Of a DNA stretch of 23,631 nucleotides, positions 1-5,912 are shown one piece after another. The stretch is from Pontiella desulfatans (GTDB taxonomy: Bacteria > Verrucomicrobiota > Kiritimatiellia > Kiritimatiellales > Pontiellaceae). The first letter of the stretch is position 1; each line of letters starts with the position of its first letter. The stretch is from positions 1 to 23,631 of the forward strand of contig JARFRL010000475.1 of the NCBI GenBank assembly GCA_029287275.1, written 5' to 3'. Position numbers and translations under genes: made by a program. The notes under the pieces are model-generated. The model had not been told where the DNA came from. It worked only from the letters and a program-made list of their open reading frames with translations, and did not search any database.

Positions 1-197
1 CGGAGGCGCGCGTCCTCGCCGGCGCGGAGCCATAAAACCATGAAGCGCCCGACCCATTTCCGATTCTGGGAAAACGTTTCCGAGAACCGGGAGGACTGGG
101 TGAGGCGCTGTGGTTTCGATAAACAACGATCAAGCCCGCTGGTGGGCGGGCTTGAGTCGATTGAACCGTCCGACTCCCTCTGTTGGGGCTTCGGCAT
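1..197 (-). CDS. rnpA: RNase P protein component, partial at left window edge
   Basis: This is the protein subunit of ribonuclease P, which helps the catalytic RNA mature tRNA 5' ends. Only the first 65 codons are inside the window; the C-terminal part with the RNR signature is missing. After an unusual polar N-terminal stretch of about 30 residues, the frame reads RLTQSSRFSETFSQNRKWVG followed by RFMVLWLRAG, the family pattern of a leading RLT, a conserved Phe and the first beta strand. The ATG at 197 has AAGGA about 8 bases upstream and lies 12 bases after the rpmH stop, the classic rpmH-rnpA order. Because the N-terminal stretch is poorly conserved in general, a start further downstream cannot be excluded. 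The identification rests on synteny plus the short motif match. Confidence 0.85.
   Translation of the reverse strand, partial: MPKPQQRESDGSIDSSPPTSGLDRCLSKPQRLTQSSRFSETFSQNRKWVGRFMVLWLRAGEDARL
131..154. other. Perfect 9-bp hairpin inside the 5' part of rnpA
   Basis: CAAGCCCGC (131-139) and GCGGGCTTG (146-154) are perfect complements with a 6-base loop. The hairpin lies about 45-65 bases into the rnpA coding frame and has no following T-run, so it is not a normal terminator. It may affect the rpmH/rnpA expression ratio or be chance in GC-rich DNA. Confidence 0.45.
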
Positions 198-209
198 ATG
201 GATTCCTTG

Positions 210-347
210 TTAAACCGCGGTCAGGCGCTTGCGGCCCTTTTGGCGGCGGCGCTTCAGAATGGCGCGGCCATCCGCGGTGGACATGCGTTTGCGAAAACCA
301 CACTTGCGGGCCCGCTTGATCTTCGATGGGTTGTACGTACGTTTCAT
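210..347 (-). CDS. rpmH: 50S ribosomal protein L34
   Basis: This is a structural protein of the large ribosomal subunit. The 45-residue product begins MKRTYNPSKIKRARKCGFRK and ends with RRRQKGRKRLTAV. It keeps the L34 hallmarks: MKRTYxPS at the start, the GFRxRM block, a Gly-Arg after the middle, and the highly basic RRRxKGRKRL end. Length is normal for L34 (44-47 residues). The ATG at 347 is preceded by AAAAGGA about 9 bases upstream. A sigma-70-type promoter lies 34 bases further up and rnpA follows directly, so the two probably form one transcript. The gene is short enough to be missed by ORF callers with a length cutoff. Confidence 0.97.
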   Translation of the reverse strand: MKRTYNPSKIKRARKCGFRKRMSTADGRAILKRRRQKGRKRLTAV

Positions 348-380
348 GGGTCGAATTCCTTTTGTTCCGAAAAGCAGGCT

Positions 381-408
381 AAACTACCAACATATCGCCG
401 CTTGTCAA
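381..408 (-). promoter_or_regulatory. Sigma-70-type promoter for rpmH-rnpA
   Basis: On the minus strand, a perfect TTGACA -35 box (403-408) is followed after 16 bases by TAGTTT (381-386), which matches three of six -10 positions. The expected start would leave a leader of roughly 27 bases before rpmH. It lies in the only gap upstream of rpmH. Confidence is moderate because the -10 box is weak. Confidence 0.5.
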
Positions 409-556
409 ATCCTATTGAGCGGGAAAAACAGAGGGGAAACCAACCACTCATTCGCGCGCGAACCTCCGGCTCGATCCGTTTGAAACGGGCGCCCACGGCC
501 CTCCGGCTCCATTTCCCGTTGCATTGCGCGAAATTCTTCGCGATCCTCCGCGGACT

Positions 557-1339
557 ATGAAAAAAGAAATTAATCTCAGCGGGGGCATCGATTTGGATGC
601 CGCGGTCGAAAATTCCGGAAAACGCATTGATGGCCGCTCGGCCGACGAGCTGCGTCCGGTCAAGTTCACCAAGGATTTCATCACGTCGGCCAAGGGTTCG
701 GTGCTGGTGGAAATGGGCAACACGCGGGTGATCTGCAACGCGAGCGTGGACGAAAGCGTGCCGGGTTGGATGCGCTATCAGAACGTGCCCGGCGGTTGGG
801 TGACCGCGGAATACAGCATGCTTCCGGCCGCGACGCAGGCCCGCGTGCAACGCGAATCCTCCAAAGGCAAGGTCGGCGGCCGCACCATGGAAATTCAACG
901 GCTGATCGGGCGGTCGCTGCGCGCCGTGGTTGATCTCAAGAAGCTCGGCCGTCGGCAGATCTATCTCGACTGCGACGTGATTCAGGCCGATGGCGGAACC
1001 CGCACCGCGTCCATCACCGGCGCGTACGTCGCGCTGAAACTGGCGATCAAGCGTCTGATGGAAGAAGGCAAGCTGAAGCAGGATCCCGTCATCGAAGGCC
1101 TCGCCGCGATCAGTTGCGGCATCAACAAGGAAACGCCGATTCTGGACCTCTGCTACATCGAGGACTCCGCCGCGGAGGTCGACGCCAACTTCGTCATGAC
1201 CGAGTCCGGTAAAATCATCGAAGTGCAAGGCACCGCCGAAGGCGCGCCGTTCAGCAAGGACGAGCTCATGGAAATGATGGCCTTGGCCGAAAAGGGGATC
1301 GGCGAGCTGATCGTGAAACAAAAAGAAGCGATCGGCTGA
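557..1339 (+). CDS. rph: Ribonuclease PH
   Basis: This is a phosphate-dependent 3'-5' exoribonuclease that trims tRNA 3' ends and takes part in RNA decay; the family forms hexamers in the cytoplasm. The 260-residue product shows the RNase PH core: GKRIDGRSADELRPV (21-35), VLVEMGNTRVICNASV (49-64), the GGRTMEIQRLIGRSLRAVVD block (108-126) and DCDVIQADGGTRTASITGAY (138-157), which includes the phosphate-site Arg. Usual length is about 240, so there is a roughly 20-residue N-terminal extension before the conserved DGR. I chose ATG 557; an in-frame TTG at 524 would add 11 residues but looks unnecessary. No good Shine-Dalgarno sequence is visible before 557. The gene is divergent from rpmH, separated by about 210 bases. 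Confidence 0.95.
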   Translation: MKKEINLSGGIDLDAAVENSGKRIDGRSADELRPVKFTKDFITSAKGSVLVEMGNTRVICNASVDESVPGWMRYQNVPGGWVTAEYSMLPAATQARVQRESSKGKVGGRTMEIQRLIGRSLRAVVDLKKLGRRQIYLDCDVIQADGGTRTASITGAYVALKLAIKRLMEEGKLKQDPVIEGLAAISCGINKETPILDLCYIEDSAAEVDANFVMTESGKIIEVQGTAEGAPFSKDELMEMMALAEKGIGELIVKQKEAIG

Positions 1340-1416
1340 TTTTCACGATCTGGAATTTACAGGGGTTTTGATTTTGGGGTAGGAAAGACGGCAATCAAAC
1401 GAAACGAGGTATTTCA

Positions 1417-1920
1417 ATGAAAGTTCTAATCGCCTATTCCAGCAAAACCGGCAACACCCGACAATTGGCCGAGGCCCTGCATCTCGCGTTGCCCAACGCC
1501 GACCTGTGCCCGGTCGCGAACGCGCCGAATCCGGCCCACTACGACCTGATTTTCGCGGGGTTCTGGGTCGAGGCCGAAAACGCCAACACAGACACGGTCG
1601 CCTTCCTGAAGAAGCTCGGCGGCAAGCCGGTCGCGCTGTTCGCCACGCTCGGCGCCTATCCCGATTCCCAACACGCCGCCGACAGCTTGACGGCCGCGGC
1701 GAACGAGATCCCGGACGGAAACGTGGTCGACCGCTTCATCTGCCAGGGCGCCATTGATCCGGACATGATCGGGTGGATGGAACAGCTGCCCGCGGACGCC
1801 GACAACGCGCCGACCGAGTCGCGTCGCCAGCTTTGGAAGGACGCCGAAACGCATCCGGACGCGGCGGACCTTCAGGCCGTAACCGACTGGGCGCTGGCGG
1901 TGCTCGAAAAACAGGCCTAA
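1417..1920 (+). CDS. Flavodoxin family protein
   Basis: This is a small FMN-binding redox protein, probably a cytoplasmic electron carrier or flavin reductase partner. The N-terminal MKVLIAYSSKTGNTRQLAEA contains the flavodoxin phosphate-binding loop (SSKTGNT, residues 8-14) after the first beta strand. Further conserved blocks are YDLIFAGFWVEAENANTDT (about 43-61), VALFATLGAYPDSQHA (about 72-87) and FICQGAIDPDMI (about 108-119). The FATLGAYPDS and FICQGxIDP blocks resemble the short flavodoxin-like group that includes proteins annotated BilS, but a specific substrate cannot be inferred. Length is 167 residues. GAGGT lies about 8 bases before ATG 1417. It stands 77 bases after rph and may be cotranscribed with it. 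Confidence 0.85.
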   Translation: MKVLIAYSSKTGNTRQLAEALHLALPNADLCPVANAPNPAHYDLIFAGFWVEAENANTDTVAFLKKLGGKPVALFATLGAYPDSQHAADSLTAAANEIPDGNVVDRFICQGAIDPDMIGWMEQLPADADNAPTESRRQLWKDAETHPDAADLQAVTDWALAVLEKQA

Positions 1921-1936
1921 GGGACTTCCTGTTGGG

Positions 1937-2116
1937 AATAATACCAGTTGCTAAAACTTCTCAGACTAAACTTAATGGAAACCACAAAATACTCAGGAAT
2001 CACAAAATAGGACCATTACTATTCTTTTGTGATCTATGTGAAAAATTGGTCATTATCCATTTCCAATTATGTGGTTTAGTCCCATCAATACCTAAATATT
2101 TTTTAGATTGGTATAA
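1937..2116. repeat. AT-rich imperfect palindrome (possible MITE remnant or structured RNA)
   Basis: About 180 bases are strikingly AT-rich compared with the GC-rich flanks and have no convincing ORF. The two halves are a diverged inverted repeat. ATACCA (1941-1946) pairs with TGGTAT (2109-2114), CTAAAA (1951-1956) with TTTTAG (2101-2106), and GACTAAAC (1964-1971) with GTTTAGTC (2074-2081). TTAATGGAA (1972-1980) pairs with TTCCAATTA (2061-2069) with one bulge. ATCACAAAA (1999-2007) pairs with TTTTGTGAT (2025-2033). The nested order is what a large cruciform or a folded RNA would give. CACAAAATA also occurs twice directly (1983-1991 and 2001-2009, second copy ending AATAG). A non-autonomous mobile element remnant is most likely; a regulatory RNA is the alternative. 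Confidence 0.65.
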
Positions 2117-2117
2117 G

Positions 2118-2151
2118 AAAAGGCGCGACCCCATCGGGTTCGCGCCTTTTT
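2118..2151. terminator. Bidirectional terminator between the flavodoxin gene and icd
   Basis: AAAAGGCGCG (2118-2127 region) pairs with CGCGCCTTTT (2141-2150), extended by CCC/GGG near the loop with one mismatch. An A-run on the left and a T-run on the right make it usable from both strands. It lies 20 bases after the icd stop and about 200 bases after the flavodoxin stop. Confidence 0.9.
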
Positions 2152-2170
2152 CATTCGCCGGGGCGAACGG

Positions 2171-3433
2171 TTACATGTTCGCGACGACGGCGTCGGCGAA
2201 TTCCGAGCAGGTGAGCCAGGTGGCATCGTCCATCATATGCGCGAAGTCGCCCGTCACGGTCTTGTTCTGAATGGTTTTGTCCACGCCCGCGAGCACGAGA
2301 TCCGCGGCTTCGCTCCAAGGGAGGTAACGCAGCAGCATTTCGCCGGAGAGCACCAACGAGCAGGGGTTGACCTTGTTCTCGCCGGCGATGTCGGGCGCGG
2401 TGCCATGGGTCGCCTCGAACACGGCTTTGCCATCCTGGTAGTTGATGTTGGCGCCGGGAGAGATTCCAATGCCGCCCACGCAGGCCGCGAGCGCGTCGGA
2501 GGCGTAGTCGCCGTTGAGGTTGAGCGTCGCGATCACGTCGTAATCCTGCGGTTTGAGCAGAATGTTCTGCAGGAAGGCGTCGCAGATGCAGTCTTTCACC
2601 ACGATCTCGGCGCCGGTGCGCGGGTTCTTGATGATGTAATCCTTCTCGGTGCCGTGGTAGAGCGCGCCGAATTCCTCCGCGGCCAGTTCCAGGCCCCACT
2701 GAAGGAACGCGCCTTCGGTGAACTTCATGATGTTGCCCTTGTGGACGATCGTCACGGACTCGCGGTTGTTGTGGATGGCGTATTCGATCGCGGCGCGGAT
2801 CAGGCGCCGCGAGCCGCTTTTGGAGACGGGTTTCACGCCGATGCCGGAATCTTTCGGGAAGCGGATGTTGGTGACGCCCATTTCGTTTTGCAGGAAATTG
2901 ATGACCTTCTCGACTTCGGGCGATCCCTCGGCCCATTCGATGCCGGCGTAGATGTCTTCCGAGTTCTCGCGGAAAACGACCATGTCGACGCGGTCGGGGT
3001 TGTGAACCGGGGAGGGCACGCCATGGAACCATTTGACCGGGCGTTGGCAGACGTAGAGGTCGAGTTCTTGGCGCAACGTCACGTTGAGGCTGCGGCGTCC
3101 GCCGCCGACCGGCGTGGTGAGCGGGCCTTTGATCGCGACGCGGAATTCGTCGATCGCGGTGAGCGTCTCGGCGGGGAGCCAAGTGTCCTCGCCGTAAACC
3201 GCGTTGGCTTTCTCGCCCGCGTAAACCTCCATCCAGTGGATTTTACGCGCGCCGCCATACGCTTTTTCAACCGCCGCGTCGACGATTTTGAGCATCGCCT
3301 CGGTGATTTCCGGGCCCACGCCGTCGCCTTCGATGAACGGGATGACGGGGTTGTCGGGAACGTTTAGATGGCCATACTCGAGCAGGGTGATTTTTTCGCC
3401 GGCCGCGGGGATTTTAATTTTGTCGTAGCTCAT
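2171..3433 (-). CDS. icd: Isocitrate dehydrogenase, predicted NAD-preferring
   Basis: This enzyme oxidatively decarboxylates isocitrate to 2-oxoglutarate in the TCA cycle. The 420 residues align along the whole length with the E. coli-type enzyme (416). Visible blocks include NPVIPFIEGDGVGPEIT (28-44), the isocitrate site PVGGGRRSLNVTLRQELDLY (108-127), VFRENSEDIYAGIEW (about 153-167) and GTAPDIAGENKVNP (344-357). The coenzyme-specificity positions differ from NADP enzymes: the Lys-Tyr pair at E. coli 344-345 is Asp348-Ile349 here, Tyr391 is Gly395 and Arg395 is His399. Asp-Ile at the first pair is the known NAD-type signature, so NAD+ is the likely cofactor despite an NADP-type overall fold. 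GAGGAA stands 6-11 bases before ATG 3433. The gene is monocistronic, between its own promoter and a terminator. Confidence 0.96.
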   Translation of the reverse strand: MSYDKIKIPAAGEKITLLEYGHLNVPDNPVIPFIEGDGVGPEITEAMLKIVDAAVEKAYGGARKIHWMEVYAGEKANAVYGEDTWLPAETLTAIDEFRVAIKGPLTTPVGGGRRSLNVTLRQELDLYVCQRPVKWFHGVPSPVHNPDRVDMVVFRENSEDIYAGIEWAEGSPEVEKVINFLQNEMGVTNIRFPKDSGIGVKPVSKSGSRRLIRAAIEYAIHNNRESVTIVHKGNIMKFTEGAFLQWGLELAAEEFGALYHGTEKDYIIKNPRTGAEIVVKDCICDAFLQNILLKPQDYDVIATLNLNGDYASDALAACVGGIGISPGANINYQDGKAVFEATHGTAPDIAGENKVNPCSLVLSGEMLLRYLPWSEAADLVLAGVDKTIQNKTVTGDFAHMMDDATWLTCSEFADAVVANM

Positions 3434-3474
3434 AAAAAGTTCCTCGAATTTTCGCGTGCGTTCGTTGGAAATGG

Positions 3475-3503
3475 AATAAATATGATAATGTTTTAAATGT
3501 AAA
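3475..3503 (-). promoter_or_regulatory. Sigma-70-type promoter for icd
   Basis: On the minus strand TTTACA (3498-3503, five of six -35 matches) is followed after 17 bases by TTTATT (3475-3480, four of six -10 matches). The surrounding stretch is locally AT-rich, and the leader to the icd ATG would be about 35 bases. Confidence 0.5.
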
Positions 3504-3542
3504 GCGGAAGGCCTCGAGAATGCGCGCCGCGGGGCGCGACGG

Positions 3543-4853
3543 TTAAATTTTGATGTTCAGGCGCGGCAGGTAAAGTCGCTGTCGGTCGGTTTCGCCGGGT
3601 AGCAGATTCAATTTACGCCAGGGCGGTTCCGAGCGGTCGTTTTTCGCGCCCGCTCGGATTTTCAACGCGGTTCCCGCGTGCACCTTGTGCTTGCCGAAAC
3701 GGGCGTTGATTTCGTCGATGGTTTTGGACAGCCGTTCGAGTTTCTCGATTTTCAGGCGGTCCTCGAACAGGTCGAGCTGGCTGTCCGTCGCGGACTCGAG
3801 GCGGGTGAGCAGGATCTGCGTGGCGCGGTATTCGAGGCCGGGCCGGTACAGTTGCTCGAACAGCGCGCGGATCATCGGCAGGACCTCCGGCGTGGAATCG
3901 GTGGCGCGGTTGAGCCGCGCGCCGAGGCCGAACTGCTGGTAGTTCTTGAGTCGCAACGAGACGTGAACCTCTTGCGTCCGCTGTTTGTGGCGCCGCAACC
4001 GGATGAAGGCCGATTCGACGTTGCGGACGAGTTTGGCGTAAACGAAATCCTTGTCGGCCGAGGGGGCGCTGAAGGTTTTCCCTTTTCCAAGGCTCACGTT
4101 AGCGGGCTTGGGGTTGGGCGTGACCGGCAGCAGGTTGACGCCGCGTAGTTCGTGCCAGATTTCCAGCCCGGGTTTGCCCAACAACTTTTGGGCCCATTTC
4201 TCGGGGCGTTGGACGAAATCATACGCGGTTCGAAGTCCGTGCTTGCCGAGCAGCTGGACGGTGTTGGGGCCGAATCCCCAAACCTCCTCGAGTTTGATCC
4301 GTTGGAGGAAAAGGTGGATATGCCGCCCGCGCACCACGGTGACGCCGTTCGGTTTGCGGTAGTCCGACGCGATTTTGCAAAGGCCTTTCGAGAGGCTCAG
4401 GCCAACGGAAACGGTTAGATCGAGCTCCTTGTGAATGGTTTCCTGAATCTTCTTCGCGATGTCGGGGTAGGACATACGATGAAGACGCCGCAGGCCGGTG
4501 AGGTCCGCGAAACCCTCGTCGATCGAATATTCCTCCACGGCGGGCGTGAAGCGCCGCATGATCTCGAACACGCGCTTGGAGTAGATGCTGTAGCTCTCGT
4601 AATCGCTCGGCAGCACGACGAGGTCGGGGCAGATCCGCCGCGCTTCCCACAGGCCCACGCCGCGTTTGATGCCGAGCGCTTTGGCCTCGTAGCTCGCGCA
4701 GGCGATGATGCCGCGTTCCTTGCCGCTCACCACGGGCCGGCCTTTCAAATGGGGGTGCGTCGCCTGTTCGACCGAGGTGAAAAACGCGTCGCCGTCCACA
4801 TGCAGAATCGCCTGGGGAAACGAGGCGTTCACGATGGGTTGGTCTGGGTTCAT
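3543..4853 (-). CDS. dinB: Y-family DNA polymerase (DNA polymerase IV)
   Basis: This is a translesion DNA polymerase lacking proofreading. The 436-residue product has the catalytic carboxylates: Asp20 in ILHVDGDAFF and Asp112-Glu113 in YSIDEGFADLTG. Phe25 sits at the steric-gate position that excludes ribonucleotides. The thumb/helix-hairpin region follows (SVGLSLSKGLCKIASDYRKP, then GFGPNTVQLLGKHG), then the little-finger domain. A clear sliding-clamp motif, QLDLF, lies at 359-363, with about 73 residues beyond it, longer than the usual tail of about 350-residue DinB proteins. The frame stays open far upstream through the GH18 gene, but the conserved domain begins just after ATG 4853, so I start there; only a weak GAGAA precedes it. 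It lies 50 bases after the GH18 gene and may be cotranscribed. Confidence 0.93.
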   Translation of the reverse strand: MNPDQPIVNASFPQAILHVDGDAFFTSVEQATHPHLKGRPVVSGKERGIIACASYEAKALGIKRGVGLWEARRICPDLVVLPSDYESYSIYSKRVFEIMRRFTPAVEEYSIDEGFADLTGLRRLHRMSYPDIAKKIQETIHKELDLTVSVGLSLSKGLCKIASDYRKPNGVTVVRGRHIHLFLQRIKLEEVWGFGPNTVQLLGKHGLRTAYDFVQRPEKWAQKLLGKPGLEIWHELRGVNLLPVTPNPKPANVSLGKGKTFSAPSADKDFVYAKLVRNVESAFIRLRRHKQRTQEVHVSLRLKNYQQFGLGARLNRATDSTPEVLPMIRALFEQLYRPGLEYRATQILLTRLESATDSQLDLFEDRLKIEKLERLSKTIDEINARFGKHKVHAGTALKIRAGAKNDRSEPPWRKLNLLPGETDRQRLYLPRLNIKI

Positions 4854-4903
4854 CTGTTGTTCTCGAAGCGTTGGCGCGCGAGCGCGTTTTACGTCGCGGC
4901 GGA

Positions 4904-5863
4904 TTAGTCGGCCAGTTGTTCCCAGAATCCGCGGGGCTCTTGACTGATTCGCCAGAAGGCGACGCCCGCGACGGGTTGCGTGGCGTACAGGTCCAGCTTG
5001 GCGTTGAGCGAGGGCATCGACTCGAAATGGACGTTGATGGTGACGTTGGTGGTGTAGGAATAGCTTCCGCCTTCCTCGGGCGTGCTCGCGAGTTCGGCGC
5101 GGTTGATCCGCAGATCCGTCCAAACTTCCGGGTTGCGGAAGGATTTCGCGATGGCTTCCTTTTGCCAGGCGCGGCCGTAGAGCGGAACGCCCATGACGAT
5201 CTTTTCCGCGGGGATGGTTTGGAGCGCGTGGTCGAAGATGGAGCGGCACCAGGGCAGGGACGCGACGGGGCCGGCCGCCCCGCCGCGGTAGTGCTCGTCG
5301 TAGGCCATGATGATCACCCGGTCGGCGACCTTTCCAATGAACGCGTAGTCGAACGCGTCCGAAGGATTTTTCTGTTTATGCGCCGCCCACCGCGCCATGA
5401 CGGCGACGCTGAAGATTTTGTCGTCCGGCAGCGCTTTTTTCACGGCGACGAGGAATTTCAAGAACGCGGCTTTATCCTTCGAACTCACGCTTTCGATGTC
5501 GATCTGAACGCCGTCGAACGGTCCGCAGCGCGCCACGATTCCATCGATGATCCGTTGGCGGAACGGGAGCTCCGGATTGAGATAGATATGGGCGAGGGTG
5601 GTGCTCCACGGAATCGTGATCACGAGGTGATAGCGCGTGTCCGCGCCCGCGCCGGAAAGGGCGGGGGGCTTCAGGTGCCCGCCGGATAGACGGCCGTCGC
5701 CATCGACCGCCGCGCTGAAGCAACCGACGTCCGTGATGGGCGAGACCGCGGGGAAATAGCGCTCCTCGCCTTTCATCAGATAGGCCCAGGTTTCCGGAAA
5801 ATCCCGCGCCGGAGTGGAGAGCGCGGCGAGACAAAAAACAACGAGAGCGAGGAGGGGTTTCAT
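4904..5863 (-). CDS. Exported glycoside hydrolase family 18-like protein
   Basis: This is a secreted GH18 TIM-barrel protein that may cleave chitin-like or peptidoglycan GlcNAc bonds; the real substrate is unknown. The 319 residues start with a signal peptide (about 1-19, MKPLLALVVFCLAALSTPA). The GH18 catalytic stretch is FDGVQIDIES, giving Asp117, Asp122 and the proton donor Glu124. The first Asp of the DxDxE triad is Gln120, as tolerated in some YaaH/SleL-like members, so activity could be altered. Other family strands visible are ADRVIIMAYDEHYRG, KIVMGVPLYGRAW and the C-terminal GVAFWRISQEPRG. No clear Shine-Dalgarno sequence precedes ATG 5863, and a promoter-like sequence ends 6 bases upstream. 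The gene follows the PAS/coiled-coil gene by 49 bases and precedes dinB. Confidence 0.85.
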   Translation of the reverse strand: MKPLLALVVFCLAALSTPARDFPETWAYLMKGEERYFPAVSPITDVGCFSAAVDGDGRLSGGHLKPPALSGAGADTRYHLVITIPWSTTLAHIYLNPELPFRQRIIDGIVARCGPFDGVQIDIESVSSKDKAAFLKFLVAVKKALPDDKIFSVAVMARWAAHKQKNPSDAFDYAFIGKVADRVIIMAYDEHYRGGAAGPVASLPWCRSIFDHALQTIPAEKIVMGVPLYGRAWQKEAIAKSFRNPEVWTDLRINRAELASTPEEGGSYSYTTNVTINVHFESMPSLNAKLDLYATQPVAGVAFWRISQEPRGFWEQLAD

Positions 5864-5869
5864 GCGCCC

Positions 5870-5898
5870 ACGGTAGGTGGGCGCTCCAAGGCTGTCAA
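5870..5898 (-). promoter_or_regulatory. Possible leaderless promoter for the GH18 gene
   Basis: On the minus strand a perfect TTGACA (5893-5898) is followed after exactly 17 bases by TACCGT (5870-5875, three of six matches). The predicted start coincides with the ATG, which would give a leaderless mRNA and fits the missing ribosome-binding site. The same bases form an 8-bp hairpin (5864-5871 with 5877-5884) without a T-run, so part of the signal may be structural. Confidence 0.4.
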
Positions 5899-5912
5899 GG
5901 AATCGGAGCGGA

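Noticed and set aside
524..556. TTG start adding 11 residues to rph
   Set aside because: The extension is not family-like; the ATG at 557 already precedes the conserved core by more than 20 residues.
1921..2117. tRNA or protein-coding remnant in the AT-rich gap
   Set aside because: No cloverleaf arms or T-loop signature, and the only open frame crossing it is a continuation of a shadow frame.
3514..3542. Terminator after dinB
   Set aside because: A short CGCGCC/GGCGCG hairpin exists but has no T-run on the minus strand.
4854..5249. N-terminal extension of dinB by 132 residues
   Set aside because: The extra frame overlaps the GH18 gene and is Arg/His/Pro-rich noise; the polymerase domain begins just after ATG 4853.
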